From Rhizobium sp. Leaf306 (lineage in GTDB: Bacteria; Pseudomonadota; Alphaproteobacteria; Rhizobiales; Rhizobiaceae), in contig NZ_LMNX01000006.1 in assembly GCF_001423425.1 (NCBI RefSeq), positions 64,390-128,389 on the forward strand: DNA of 64,000 nt. Reading direction: 5' to 3'. Within the stretch, counting starts at the first letter, position 1, and each line of letters begins with the position of its first letter. This document shows, piece after piece, positions 8,797-17,048 of this stretch. The notes below the pieces were generated by a model. The model was not told where the DNA came from and ran no database searches. It worked only from the letters and a program-made list of their open reading frames with translations. The translations under genes and the position numbers were made by a program.

Positions 8797-10476
8797 CTAA
8801 TCGGCGCGCCGCAGCATCCAGCGGATTTCGGTGACCTCTGGCAGGGTAAATTCGATCGCCAGCTGCTGGCTCGGGCGAGGGCCGGAAACATCTGCAAAGA
8901 AGATGTCCTCGTCGATCATGACCTCGAGACCCGGCGCCGAAAACAGCCATTTCTCGCCATCACTCGCCTGCATCACGACGCTTTCCGGGTCGCGCCGCAC
9001 CAGCCGAATGGCCGGGTGGATGTGAAAGCGAACCACAGCCACCAGTCTCTCGTCTCCCGGCTCCTCGCCATCCGGCACGAACAGCCGGTCATGGCCCTTG
9101 ATCTTGTTGCCGGTCGTGTTGAGGCCGATCTCGCGATGGTAGAGATAGCCGAACTCCTTGAGATACCCGTCATGGGTCGCCCGCAGCCAGTCGTTGCCAT
9201 GCGCATCGTCACGTCGGTCGATGGTGACATCCGAAACGCCGGGAAGCAGGATGGGGCCGGCAAGCTTCGACTTGGCGATCCGGCTCGATGACGTCTCCGA
9301 CAGCGTCAGCGTCGAATGTGCCGCTGTCGAGCGCGCCATCTTGCGGTGGCCGCGCCCGGAAAATTTAGGTGAGCCCGAGTTGACGATAAACCTGTTGCGG
9401 CCCGACGAGAGCTCGAAGGCGAGGCAACCCGCATGCGCCGTGCGCGAGAATTCCGGCTCCGACCAGCCCGTATCGACGATCAGCGTCGTGTCTTCGGCTG
9501 TCAGCCGGTGATAGTTCATATGCGGCAGCGCCTTGAACGGCTTGCCACCGCTTTCGTCATACCGCAGCACCGACATCAGCTCGCTTGCCGGTGTCGCCGT
9601 CGCACCGTTGAACAGCGCCAGATCACCATCCTGATGCCGGAAGAAGCGCAGCGCCGGATAGATCCGGTCGATCGTCGGGATCAGCTTTTGCGGCAGATCG
9701 TGACCGAGATTGATATAGGTCTGCCGCAGGGGCAGAAGATCGAGCAGCGCATCCAGCATCGAGCGCGGATTGCGCGAGAGATGGCCGCCATCGGCGAGGA
9801 TCTGGAATTCCAGTTCACGGTCGAGCCGCGCACCTTCGCGGCGGATGAAGGCCGCGCGTGTGGGCATGGAAACCGACGCCATGGCGAGCGCGATGCGGAT
9901 GCGAAGCCGGGTCTCGTCGGCGGGAATGCAGCCGGCGATCTTGCGCAGGTAGCGCACCTGAAACGCCAGGCTCTTCATGAAGCGGCGGTAGAAGCCGGCC
10001 TCCGCGCCCTGCAAGAGGACGGTCGAGTGGGACAGCCACGCGACCACCCGCTCGGCCACCACGCTCGGTTCCCAGCCGATGCCCCTCTGGCGACGGCCAT
10101 GCAGCGTGATCCAGTCCGCCACCACGTCACGGGCGTGGTCGCAGGCCTCTTCCGTCTTGTTTGCGCGAACATGCCGCAGCCAGGCAAACGAATGCAGCCG
10201 CTCGGCAAACGCCTTGGACGGAAGCTCGACCTGGAACGGCGAATGACCGAAGGTTTCGAGAACGCGGCCGGCCAGCGGATAGCGTCCTTCGAGTATTTCC
10301 TCGGCAATGAACGGATCGATCGATCGCAGGTCGGTGGGCGCCACGATCAACCTGTCCGGCACCGGCAGCGGTGTCAGAGCAAGGCGCATGCCGGCGGACC
10401 GGCGACACATGCGTCGCCAGATCTCCCGCATGCCGAAGGCGAGAAGCCTTCGGCGATCGGCAAGCCCCATCGTCAC
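8797..10476 (-). CDS. Heparinase II/III family protein
   Basis: 559 residues. The N-terminal half is an alpha/alpha-toroid-like helical region (WLRHVRANKTEEACDHARDVV, IGWEPSVVAERVVAWL). The C-terminal half matches the heparinase II/III beta-sheet domain, with THDGYLKEFGYLYHREI and GHRKMARSTAAHSTLTL. Family members are polysaccharide lyases, but no substrate can be assigned. No signal peptide is visible: the N-terminus is rich in arginine. A GTG at 10476 with GGAG ten bases upstream is the best start; an ATG lies two codons later. Neighbours rsmB and purH do not suggest a pathway. The same neighbourhood occurs in other rhizobia as I recall it. Confidence 0.85.
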   Translation of the reverse strand: MTMGLADRRRLLAFGMREIWRRMCRRSAGMRLALTPLPVPDRLIVAPTDLRSIDPFIAEEILEGRYPLAGRVLETFGHSPFQVELPSKAFAERLHSFAWLRHVRANKTEEACDHARDVVADWITLHGRRQRGIGWEPSVVAERVVAWLSHSTVLLQGAEAGFYRRFMKSLAFQVRYLRKIAGCIPADETRLRIRIALAMASVSMPTRAAFIRREGARLDRELEFQILADGGHLSRNPRSMLDALLDLLPLRQTYINLGHDLPQKLIPTIDRIYPALRFFRHQDGDLALFNGATATPASELMSVLRYDESGGKPFKALPHMNYHRLTAEDTTLIVDTGWSEPEFSRTAHAGCLAFELSSGRNRFIVNSGSPKFSGRGHRKMARSTAAHSTLTLSETSSSRIAKSKLAGPILLPGVSDVTIDRRDDAHGNDWLRATHDGYLKEFGYLYHREIGLNTTGNKIKGHDRLFVPDGEEPGDERLVAVVRFHIHPAIRLVRRDPESVVMQASDGEKWLFSAPGLEVMIDEDIFFADVSGPRPSQQLAIEFTLPEVTEIRWMLRRAD

Positions 10477-10571
10477 TTGAGATATTCTCCGCAGGGCCGG
10501 ATGCTCTCCCCGAGCGCCCGGAATCGATTATGGATCAACCGAAACTATGTAAGGTTATAGTGAATAAAGAC

Positions 10572-11987
10572 TTACCTGACGCGGAGCACGCTCGCGAAGA
10601 AGCCATCCATGCCACCGGCAAAGGTCTCATCCCCCGGCAGCATGGCCGGCGTGGTCCGAAATTCACCGAGATCTGAAATCGCGGATTCCAGACCCGGCCA
10701 ATCGCTCGGGCTGACCGGCTGCCGTTCCAGTGTCGGCGTATCCGCCAGCACCTTGGCCACCAGCTTCTCGCCCTCCAGCGGATCGAGCGAGCAGTTCGAA
10801 AACACGATGAGCCCACCCGGTTTTACCAGCGTCACCGCATACCGCAGCATGCGTTCCTGCAGCACGGCAAGCTTGCCGATATCCTCGGGTCCCTTGGTCC
10901 AGAGCACATCGGGATGGCGGCGGGTGGTGCCGGTGGACGAGCAGGGTGCATCAAGCAGCACGCCATCAAGCAATTCGTCCGGTTTGAATTCGAACAGATC
11001 GCCGCTCGAAAGCTCCGCTTCGAGACCGAGCCGTGCCAGGTTTTCCTTCAGCCGCGCCAGCCGGTTGGCGGATTGCTCGACGGCAATCACGTGCGCGCCG
11101 GCCACAACCAGCTGCGCCGTCTTTCCGCCGGGGGCGGCACACAGATCCGCGATGCGCTTGCCCGTGAGGTCACCGAACAACTGTGCCGGAATGGATGCGG
11201 CAACGTCCTGCACCCACCATTCACCGTCCTCGAAGCCCTCGAGACCGGTCACCGATCCCTGGAAAGCCTGGAGGCGGATGCTGCCTGTTGGCAACAGCTT
11301 GCCGCCGAGCTTTTCCGCCCAGCCCTTGGCATCGCTTTTCACTGTCAGATCAATCGCGGCCGGCGTCAGCTGCGCTTCCGCAATCTTGTCGGCCTCGGTC
11401 TCGCCGTAGGCGGCAACCAGACGCTTGCGGAACCAGTCCGGTACCGGCGACACCGAAGCGGTGGCCGCGAGGATCTCTTCCTTTTCGCGCACCATGCGGC
11501 GCAGAACGGCATTCACCAGCTTGGCAAAGCGACGGTTGCGCGGATCGCGATTGGCCTGCTCGACGGCCAAGTCGACTGCCGCATGCGAGGGGACGTCGAG
11601 ATGCAGGATCTGCGCGGCCGCAACCACCAGAACATGGTGCAGCGATTTTGCCCCATGCGGCAGCGGCGTATCGATCATCGAGGAGATCGCTGCTTCGAGC
11701 CGGGTCAGATGGCGAAGGGCGGTGGTCAGGATGGCACGCGTCAGCGCCTGGTCGGCATCGCCCAATGCCTTGTAGGCCGGGTTGCCGTGGGACAGGTCGA
11801 GCATCCCGTCGAGCGAAATTTTCTTGTCGATGGCCGCCGACAAAAGCTTTGCGGCCGTCATGCGGACTTCGAGCCCAGGCTTTCCCGGTCCGGCTTCACG
11901 GCGTGAGCCTGGCGCATGGGATGTCGGGTTTTCCCGCGCGCCAGTTGATCTGGAAGGCTTGTTGTTTTTCTTGTCGTTCAAGACCAT
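10572..11987 (-). CDS. rsmB: 16S rRNA m5C967 methyltransferase-like RsmB/NOL1/NOP2 protein
   Basis: SAM-dependent cytosine-5 RNA methyltransferase. From the chosen start it is 471 residues. A basic N-terminal tail is followed by a NusB-like helical domain and a Rossmann methyltransferase domain with CAAPGGKT (283-290), DAPCSSTGTTRRHPD (Cys349) and SNCSLDP (Cys399), the two cysteines of the m5C mechanism. The ATG at 11987 is preferred over one 36 bases upstream because AAGGGTCC precedes it and it overlaps the htpX end by only 10 bp, which suggests translational coupling. The target C967 is inferred from family. RsmF-like specificity is not excluded. Confidence 0.93.
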   Translation of the reverse strand: MVLNDKKNNKPSRSTGARENPTSHAPGSRREAGPGKPGLEVRMTAAKLLSAAIDKKISLDGMLDLSHGNPAYKALGDADQALTRAILTTALRHLTRLEAAISSMIDTPLPHGAKSLHHVLVVAAAQILHLDVPSHAAVDLAVEQANRDPRNRRFAKLVNAVLRRMVREKEEILAATASVSPVPDWFRKRLVAAYGETEADKIAEAQLTPAAIDLTVKSDAKGWAEKLGGKLLPTGSIRLQAFQGSVTGLEGFEDGEWWVQDVAASIPAQLFGDLTGKRIADLCAAPGGKTAQLVVAGAHVIAVEQSANRLARLKENLARLGLEAELSSGDLFEFKPDELLDGVLLDAPCSSTGTTRRHPDVLWTKGPEDIGKLAVLQERMLRYAVTLVKPGGLIVFSNCSLDPLEGEKLVAKVLADTPTLERQPVSPSDWPGLESAISDLGEFRTTPAMLPGDETFAGGMDGFFASVLRVR

Positions 11988-12967
11988 GGACCCTTGGGCG
12001 GTTCGTTCGAACTGCGGCCCCACCGGCTGTCGGAGCCGGAATTCGGAACGGAGCGCGCGCTTCGCTGCGGTCTAGCAGCCGAAGACTGCCCCGTCGAGCC
12101 ACCGCCGCCGATGTCCCCCCGGAACTCACCAGCCATCTGCTGAAGTGCTGCGATCCGGTTGTCCGTATTCGGATGGGTCGAAAACAGGTTATCCATCCGC
12201 TCGCCCGAAAGCGGGTTGATAATGAACATATGCGCCGTCGCCGGGTTGCGCTCCGCTTCGTAATTCGGAACCTGCCGCGCCGTGCCGGCAATCTTGGAGA
12301 GCGCGGAAGCAAGCGCCAGCGGTTTGCCGCAGATCTCGGCGCCGCGACGGTCGGCCGAATATTCGCGCGTCCTGCTGATCGCCATCTGCACCAGCATCGC
12401 CGCAAACGGCGCAACAACCATGGCGACTATCACACCGATAAAACCGAACGGATTGCTGTTGTTACCGCGATTTCCGCCGAACAGAAACGCAAAATTGCCG
12501 AGCATGGAAATTGCACCGGCAAGTGTCGCGGTGATTGTCATGATCAGCGTGTCGCGGTTTTGCACATGCGCGAGCTCATGCGCCATGACGCCGGCCACTT
12601 CGTCATGCGTCAGGCTTTGCAACAGACCGGTCGAGGCGGCAACGGCGGCATTTTCCGGATTGCGGCCGGTCGCAAACGCATTCGGCTGCGGGTTGTCGTA
12701 GATATAGACCTTCGGCATCGGCAGGCCCGCATTGGCCGCAAGCGATTGCACCATCAGGTAAAATTCCGGCGCCGACTGCGCATTCACTTCCTGCGCATGA
12801 TAGGCCGACAGCACCATCTTGTCGGAGTTCCAGTAGGAAAACAGGTTCATGCCGGCCGCGATCACCAGAGCGATCATCATCCCGCCCTTGCCGCCGATCA
12901 GGAAGCCGATGCCCATGAACAACGCCGTCATGAAGGCCAGAAGCATGGCGGTGCGCATCACATTCAT
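11978..12967 (-). CDS. htpX: Membrane-bound zinc metalloprotease HtpX
   Basis: Inner-membrane M48 protease that degrades misfolded membrane proteins with FtsH. From the ATG at 12967 it is 329 residues. Two N-terminal hydrophobic segments (about 5-25 and 29-45) are followed by the zinc site HELAH (130-134). The C-terminal tail is rich in Ser/Arg/Pro. Of the clustered ATGs at 12988, 12973 and 12967, the last has GGGAG eight bases upstream and gives the usual start MNVMRTAM. It is divergent from the DUF1674 gene. RpoH control is common for htpX, but I see no convincing heat-shock promoter. Confidence 0.95.
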   Translation of the reverse strand: MNVMRTAMLLAFMTALFMGIGFLIGGKGGMMIALVIAAGMNLFSYWNSDKMVLSAYHAQEVNAQSAPEFYLMVQSLAANAGLPMPKVYIYDNPQPNAFATGRNPENAAVAASTGLLQSLTHDEVAGVMAHELAHVQNRDTLIMTITATLAGAISMLGNFAFLFGGNRGNNSNPFGFIGVIVAMVVAPFAAMLVQMAISRTREYSADRRGAEICGKPLALASALSKIAGTARQVPNYEAERNPATAHMFIINPLSGERMDNLFSTHPNTDNRIAALQQMAGEFRGDIGGGGSTGQSSAARPQRSARSVPNSGSDSRWGRSSNEPPKGPWS

Positions 12968-13028
12968 CGTCATATCTCCCGTTGCCAATTCAACCCGTGT
13001 AAGGGTTTTCGAAATCTTCAGAACGCCC

Positions 13029-13034
13029 TATAAT
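13029..13034 (+). promoter_or_regulatory. Possible -10 box for the DUF1674 gene
   Basis: A perfect TATAAT lies 46 bp upstream of the DUF1674 start. The -35 region at 17-bp spacing (TTTTCG) is poor, so this rests only on the -10. Confidence 0.3.
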
Positions 13035-13079
13035 GTGGTGAATTCGCTCAGACTTTCAATAAACCATCCGGTGAATGAA

Positions 13080-13298
13080 ATGCAGACGCCCGACAACGAC
13101 AATAGCGAAACGCAGATCGAGACCGCAGCGCCAAGCAAACCGCTCTCGCCGGCTGCCCAGCGCGCGCTGAAGGAAGCCGAGGAGCGCCGGCAGGCAGCCG
13201 CAAAGACGGACACCCCGGAAGAATTCGGCGGCCGCGGCGGCGCCGATCCCGCCCGCTTCGGCGACTGGGAAATCAACGGCCGCGCCATCGATTTCTGA
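13080..13298 (+). CDS. DUF1674 protein (succinate dehydrogenase assembly factor 4-like)
   Basis: A 72-residue protein. The first half is low-complexity (Ala, Glu, Lys rich). The conserved C-terminal block EFGGRGGADPARFGDWEINGR ends in a terminal Phe and is diagnostic of DUF1674. The eukaryotic relative SDHAF4 helps assemble succinate dehydrogenase by binding flavinated SdhA, and a similar role here is inferred from family only. The ATG at 13080 follows GGTGAATGAA; no sdh genes are in the window. It is divergent from htpX. Confidence 0.85.
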   Translation: MQTPDNDNSETQIETAAPSKPLSPAAQRALKEAEERRQAAAKTDTPEEFGGRGGADPARFGDWEINGRAIDF

Positions 13299-13326
13299 GC
13301 GGTAAAACCGTAAGCAAATATTCCTA

Positions 13327-13355
13327 TTGACTTCAACCAATGATCGGAATTTATT
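13327..13355 (+). promoter_or_regulatory. Putative sigma-70 promoter of the secreted nuclease gene
   Basis: TTGACT (13327-13332), a 17-bp spacer and TTTATT (13350-13355). The predicted transcription start falls on or next to the ATG at 13362, implying a leaderless or nearly leaderless mRNA. No Shine-Dalgarno is seen before that ATG. Confidence 0.35.
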
Positions 13356-13361
13356 CCTTTC

Positions 13362-13805
13362 ATGGTCAGATATCTCGCGCTCATTGCTGTTCTCTTTGGA
13401 GCCCCTGCGGCTGAGGCGAGCGCGCGCGAAGAAATCTCGGGACCTGTTGCTGCCGAGATCCTACGCGTCATCGATGGCGATACCATCCTGGTCGAGGCGC
13501 GGCCTTGGCCGCAGCAGCGGGTTGAAGTCTATGTCCGCATCAGGGGCATCGATGCGCCGGAGCTCAAGTCGAAGTGCCATTCCGTCCAGCAAGCCGGCGG
13601 CGACGCGCGGCAGGCCCTGGAGGCACTGACAAAAGCGTCCGCGACGATCGAGCTCGTCAACATTACCGGAGACAAATATTTCGGCCGCATCGTCGCTGAC
13701 GTCGTGCTGCCCGATGGCCGCAGCGCTGGCTCGGACCTGCTTCTCGCTGGACTGGTTCAACCCTATGACGGCGGGCGGAAAATGGTGCCGGTCTGTGGTG
13801 ACTGA
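13362..13805 (+). CDS. Secreted thermonuclease (SNase) family protein
   Basis: 147 residues. An N-terminal signal peptide (about 1-19, hydrophobic VRYLALIAVLFGAPAAEA) precedes a staphylococcal-nuclease OB fold. Visible elements are RVIDGDTI (DGDT 38-41), VRIRGIDAPE (58-67) with the conserved Arg and Asp, and FGRIVADV near residue 107. It probably hydrolyses nucleic acid phosphodiesters in the periplasm or outside, using calcium, but not every catalytic residue could be checked by eye. It is followed by a secreted Excalibur-domain protein, a domain often fused to SNases in other bacteria. Confidence 0.85.
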   Translation: MVRYLALIAVLFGAPAAEASAREEISGPVAAEILRVIDGDTILVEARPWPQQRVEVYVRIRGIDAPELKSKCHSVQQAGGDARQALEALTKASATIELVNITGDKYFGRIVADVVLPDGRSAGSDLLLAGLVQPYDGGRKMVPVCGD

Positions 13806-13819
13806 GCCTGTATTGGCCG

Positions 13820-13847
13820 CTTGAGTTAGAGAATACGCACATATACC
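13820..13847 (+). promoter_or_regulatory. Possible promoter of the Excalibur gene
   Basis: CTTGAG (13820-13825), a 16-bp spacer and TATACC (13842-13847), about 20 bp upstream of the start at 13867. Weak match, given only because the gene is separated from the nuclease by 61 bp. Confidence 0.25.
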
Positions 13848-13866
13848 CTCGCATGCGGGGGTGGAA

Positions 13867-14088
13867 ATGAAGAGATTTGTAATTCTGGTTGCGGCGGTTT
13901 TGCTTGGCGCGGGAGCGCAGGCGAAAACCTGCAAGGACGTTTCAAGCTGCGAACAGGCCGTCATCCTCTGGTGCGAGGGGTATAGCCGGGCCGATGCCGA
14001 CCACGACAGCATCCCGTGCGAAACCGTATGCCATTCGCTGAGAGACGTTCAAGAAATCCAGTCCCAGGTGGGATGCCGGCTACGCTGA
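13867..14088 (+). CDS. Small secreted Excalibur calcium-binding domain protein
   Basis: 73 residues. A signal peptide (KRFVILVAAVLLGAGAQA) is followed by a mature part of about 54 residues with six cysteines and the Excalibur loop DADHDSIPCE, an EF-hand-like DxDxDxxxxxE calcium site. ATG 13867 is chosen over a GTG two codons earlier because GGGGGTGG lies just upstream. The 3' end, including the stop codon, lies in a perfect 13-bp inverted repeat. It could act with the preceding nuclease; this is inference from domain fusions elsewhere. Confidence 0.75.
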   Translation: MKRFVILVAAVLLGAGAQAKTCKDVSSCEQAVILWCEGYSRADADHDSIPCETVCHSLRDVQEIQSQVGCRLR

Positions 14089-14101
14089 CATCCCACCTGG
14101 G
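14063..14101. terminator. Convergent hairpin, perfect 13-bp inverted repeat
   Basis: CCCAGGTGGGATG (14063-14075) and its exact complement CATCCCACCTGGG (14089-14101) surround a 13-nt loop. It spans the Excalibur stop codon and lies 9 bp from the convergent acs stop codon. There is no long T-run on either side, so a bidirectional terminator or mRNA 3'-end stabiliser is inferred from position. Confidence 0.55.
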
Positions 14102-14109
14102 TTATCGGA

Positions 14110-16062
14110 TCAGTCCGCCCTGTTCTGGCGGTTGGCGATCAGATCGTCCACAACGCCTGGATCGGCGAGTGTCGACGTATCTCCCAGTGCACCGAAATCA
14201 TCCTCGGCAATCTTGCGCAGAATGCGTCGCATGATCTTGCCGGATCGGGTCTTGGGCAGGCCGGGCGAGAACTGGATTTTGTCGGGTGCCGCTATCGGGC
14301 CGATCTCCTGGCGCACATGCTTGACCAGCTGCTGGCGAAGCTCCTCCGTCCCCTCGTTGCCCGCCATCAGCGTCACGTAGCAATAGATGCCCTGGCCCTT
14401 GATGTTGTGCGGATAGCCGACCACGGCAGCCTCCGACACGAGATTGTGCGACACCAGCGCCGATTCCACTTCCGCCGTACCGAGACGATGGCCGGAGACG
14501 TTAAGCACGTCGTCGACGCGGCCCGTGATCCAGTAATAGCCGTCCTCGTCACGCCGGCAGCCGTCGCCGGTGAAGTACTTGCCCTTGTAGGTGGTGAAGT
14601 AGGCCTCGACGAAGCGGTCGTGATCGCCGTAGAGCGTGCGCATCTGGCCCGGCCAGCTGTCGATGATGCAGAGATTGCCGTCGGCAGCCCCTTCGAGAAC
14701 ATTGCCTTCATTGTCCACCAGCTGCGGCTGCACGCCGAAAAACGGTTTCGTCGCCGAACCCGGCTTGAGCGCCGTGGCACCCGGGAGCGGGGTGATCATG
14801 TGGCCGCCGGTTTCCGTCTGCCACCAGGTATCGACGATCGGGCAGCGCTTGTTTCCGACCACTTCGTGGTACCAGTTCCAGGCTTCCGGATTGATTGGCT
14901 CGCCGACCGTTCCCAGCAACCGCAGGCTGGCCCTTGACGACCGCGTCACGAACTCGTCGCCGGCCCCCATCAGCGAACGGATGGCGGTCGGCGCCGTGTA
15001 GAAGATGTTGACCTTGTGCTTGTCGACAATTTCCCAGAACCGGCCCTGATCGGGGAAATTCGGCACGCCTTCGAACATCAGCGTTGTCGCGCAGTTCGCG
15101 AGCGGTCCGTAGACGAGATAGGAATGCCCGGTCACCCAGCCCACATCGGCCGTGCACCAGTAGATATCCCCATCATGGTAATCGAACGTGTATTCATGCG
15201 TCATGGCCGCATAGACGAGATAGCCGCCGGTCGTGTGCAGAACGCCTTTCGGCTTGCCGGTGGAACCGGACGTGTAGAGAATGAACAGCGGGTCTTCCGC
15301 CTTCATCTTCACCGGTTCGCAATGCTCTTTCACGGTGGCGATTTCCTGGTGATACCAGAGGTCGCGGCCGGGCGCCCAGTTCGTCTTGCCGCCGGTACGG
15401 CGGACGACCAGAACCTTGTTGACCGTGACATACTGCTTGGCTGCGATGCGGATAGCGGTATCGGTATTTTCCTTGAGCGGCACCGGTTTGCCGCCGCGCA
15501 CGCCCTCGTCACAGGTGATCACGAATGTCGACTGGCAGTCGATGATGCGGCCAGCCAGCGCTTCCGGCGAAAATCCGCCGAACACGACCGAATGAACCGC
15601 GCCGATACGGGCGCAGGCCAGCATCGCATAGGCTGCCTCCGGGATCATCGGCATGTAGATCGTCACCCGGTCGCCCTTCTTGACGCCGTGCTTCTTCAGC
15701 ACGTTCGCCATGCGGCAGACCTGATCGTAGAGCTGGTTGTAGGTGATCTTCTTGTCGATATACGGGTTGTCACCTTCCCAGATGATCGCAGTGCGCTCGC
15801 CATGCGTCTTCAGGTGCCGATCGATGCAATTGTAGGAAACGTTGGTCTGGCCATCCTCGAACCACTTGATCGAGACCTTGCCCTTGAACGACGTGTTTTT
15901 TACCTTGGTGAAAGGCTTGAACCAGTCGATCCGCTTGCCATGCTTGCCCCAGAACTTGTCGGGGTTTTCAATGCTTTCCTCATACCACTTGTCATACTTG
16001 TCCTTGTCGATGAGCGCCTTTGCCTTGGTGGCTTTCTCGACCGGATAAATTTTTTCGGACAT
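14110..16062 (-). CDS. acsA: Acetyl-CoA synthetase
   Basis: ATP-dependent activation of acetate to acetyl-CoA through acetyl-AMP. From ATG 16062 it is 650 residues, the usual length. The ATP-binding YTSGSTGKPKG is at 263-273, the hinge TGRVDDVLNVSGHRL lies in the C-terminal part, and the acetylatable lysine is Lys609 in TRSGKIMRR, numbered as in the Salmonella enzyme. Longer readings are possible, but GGGAGGAGCAC directly before 16062 decides the start. It diverges from trcR across a 183-bp gap and is convergent with the Excalibur gene. Confidence 0.97.
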   Translation of the reverse strand: MSEKIYPVEKATKAKALIDKDKYDKWYEESIENPDKFWGKHGKRIDWFKPFTKVKNTSFKGKVSIKWFEDGQTNVSYNCIDRHLKTHGERTAIIWEGDNPYIDKKITYNQLYDQVCRMANVLKKHGVKKGDRVTIYMPMIPEAAYAMLACARIGAVHSVVFGGFSPEALAGRIIDCQSTFVITCDEGVRGGKPVPLKENTDTAIRIAAKQYVTVNKVLVVRRTGGKTNWAPGRDLWYHQEIATVKEHCEPVKMKAEDPLFILYTSGSTGKPKGVLHTTGGYLVYAAMTHEYTFDYHDGDIYWCTADVGWVTGHSYLVYGPLANCATTLMFEGVPNFPDQGRFWEIVDKHKVNIFYTAPTAIRSLMGAGDEFVTRSSRASLRLLGTVGEPINPEAWNWYHEVVGNKRCPIVDTWWQTETGGHMITPLPGATALKPGSATKPFFGVQPQLVDNEGNVLEGAADGNLCIIDSWPGQMRTLYGDHDRFVEAYFTTYKGKYFTGDGCRRDEDGYYWITGRVDDVLNVSGHRLGTAEVESALVSHNLVSEAAVVGYPHNIKGQGIYCYVTLMAGNEGTEELRQQLVKHVRQEIGPIAAPDKIQFSPGLPKTRSGKIMRRILRKIAEDDFGALGDTSTLADPGVVDDLIANRQNRAD

Positions 16063-16138
16063 GTGCTCCTCCCTGCTTTCACCCATATCTAACACTTGGA
16101 ACATGGGCCGCAATTAGACAAAGGGTAAGGTGCTGGAC

Positions 16139-16161
16139 GATTTGCAATTCCGACGCAAATC
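16139..16161. promoter_or_regulatory. Inverted repeat in the acs-trcR intergenic region
   Basis: GATTTGC (16139-16145) and GCAAATC (16155-16161) are perfect complements separated by 9 bp. Spacing and position between divergent genes suit a dimeric regulator, but no known operator is recognised. Confidence 0.35.
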
Positions 16162-16245
16162 GAATATAGGGCAATAAATTCCCGGAAATTGTGGTTGATA
16201 CCCACGCCCGCGACACCGGCGCGGACGGACAGAGGAACTATATCT

Positions 16246-16968
16246 ATGGCTCAAACACTGCTCATGCCGAAAGCGACAGCCGTCTGGCTCGTCGACAACA
16301 CCGCGCTTTCGTTCGACCAGATCGCCCAGTTCTGCAAACTTCACCCGCTTGAGGTGAAGGCGATTGCAGACGGCGAAGCAGCGCAGGGTATCAAGGGCCT
16401 CGACCCGATCGCCACCGGCCAGCTGTCCCGCGACGAGATCGAACGCGCTGAAAAGGATATCAACTACAAGCTCAAGCTTTCCGAGCCGAAAGTTCGCGTT
16501 CCTGAATCCAAGCGCCGCGGCCCGCGTTACACGCCGGTCTCGAAGCGCCAGGATCGCCCCAACGCCATTCTCTGGCTGGTGCGCAATCACGCGGAACTGA
16601 AGGACGCGCAGATTTCGCGCCTCGTCGGCACCACCAAGTCGACCATCGAGCAGATCCGCGAGCGCACCCACTGGAACGCCGCAAACCTGGCGCCGATGGA
16701 CCCGGTCACGCTCGGCCTCTGCAGCCAGATCGATCTCGACCTTGAAGTCGAAAAGGCCTCGAAGGGTCGTCCGCTGCCCACCGCTGCCGAACTCGGTGCA
16801 TCCCTGCAGCCGGCTGCAGAAGCCGAAAACATCGGCTTCGGCGGTTTCCGCAGCGAACGTGAAGAAGAGAAGGAAAAGGAAATCGATGCGAACGCCGTGT
16901 TCGCCAAGCTTTCCTCCCTCAAGTCGACCCGCAAGGACGACGACGAAGAAGACGACGGCCGCTTCTAA
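16246..16968 (+). CDS. trcR: Cell cycle transcriptional regulator TrcR (DUF1013)
   Basis: 240 residues. The family is alphaproteobacterial, formerly DUF1013. Seen: MAQTLLMPKATAVWLVDNTALSF, IAQFCKLHPLEVKAIADGE and the helix-turn-helix-like segment ISRLVGTTKSTIEQIRERTHWN near residues 125-147. The tail is very acidic and lysine-rich (EEEKEKE, KDDDEEDD). The name reflects a proposed role in transcription linked to the Caulobacter cell cycle; DNA targets here are unknown. The ATG at 16246 has AGAGGAA upstream. Unusually, it sits alone on the plus strand between two acyl-CoA synthetases on the minus strand. Confidence 0.85.
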   Translation: MAQTLLMPKATAVWLVDNTALSFDQIAQFCKLHPLEVKAIADGEAAQGIKGLDPIATGQLSRDEIERAEKDINYKLKLSEPKVRVPESKRRGPRYTPVSKRQDRPNAILWLVRNHAELKDAQISRLVGTTKSTIEQIRERTHWNAANLAPMDPVTLGLCSQIDLDLEVEKASKGRPLPTAAELGASLQPAAEAENIGFGGFRSEREEEKEKEIDANAVFAKLSSLKSTRKDDDEEDDGRF

Positions 16969-16996
16969 GCCGCGATCTTCGAGATACGATTTTACG

Positions 16997-17030
16997 AAAG
17001 CCCTGGGCCACAGCCCGGGGCTTTTTATTT
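16997..17030. terminator. Rho-independent terminator after trcR
   Basis: Stem AAAGCCCTGGGC / GCCCGGGGCTTT with one wobble pair and a 4-nt loop, followed by TTTTTATTT. It serves trcR and possibly the convergent prpE. Confidence 0.9.
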
Positions 17031-17048
17031 GGGCGCTCAGTCGCCAGC

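Noticed and set aside
7416..8834. 472-codon frame opposite purH
   Set aside because: purH is fully supported by motifs on the other strand.
11183..13033. 616-codon frame across rsmB and htpX
   Set aside because: Spans two genes on the opposite strand; Arg/Ser/Pro-rich shadow composition.
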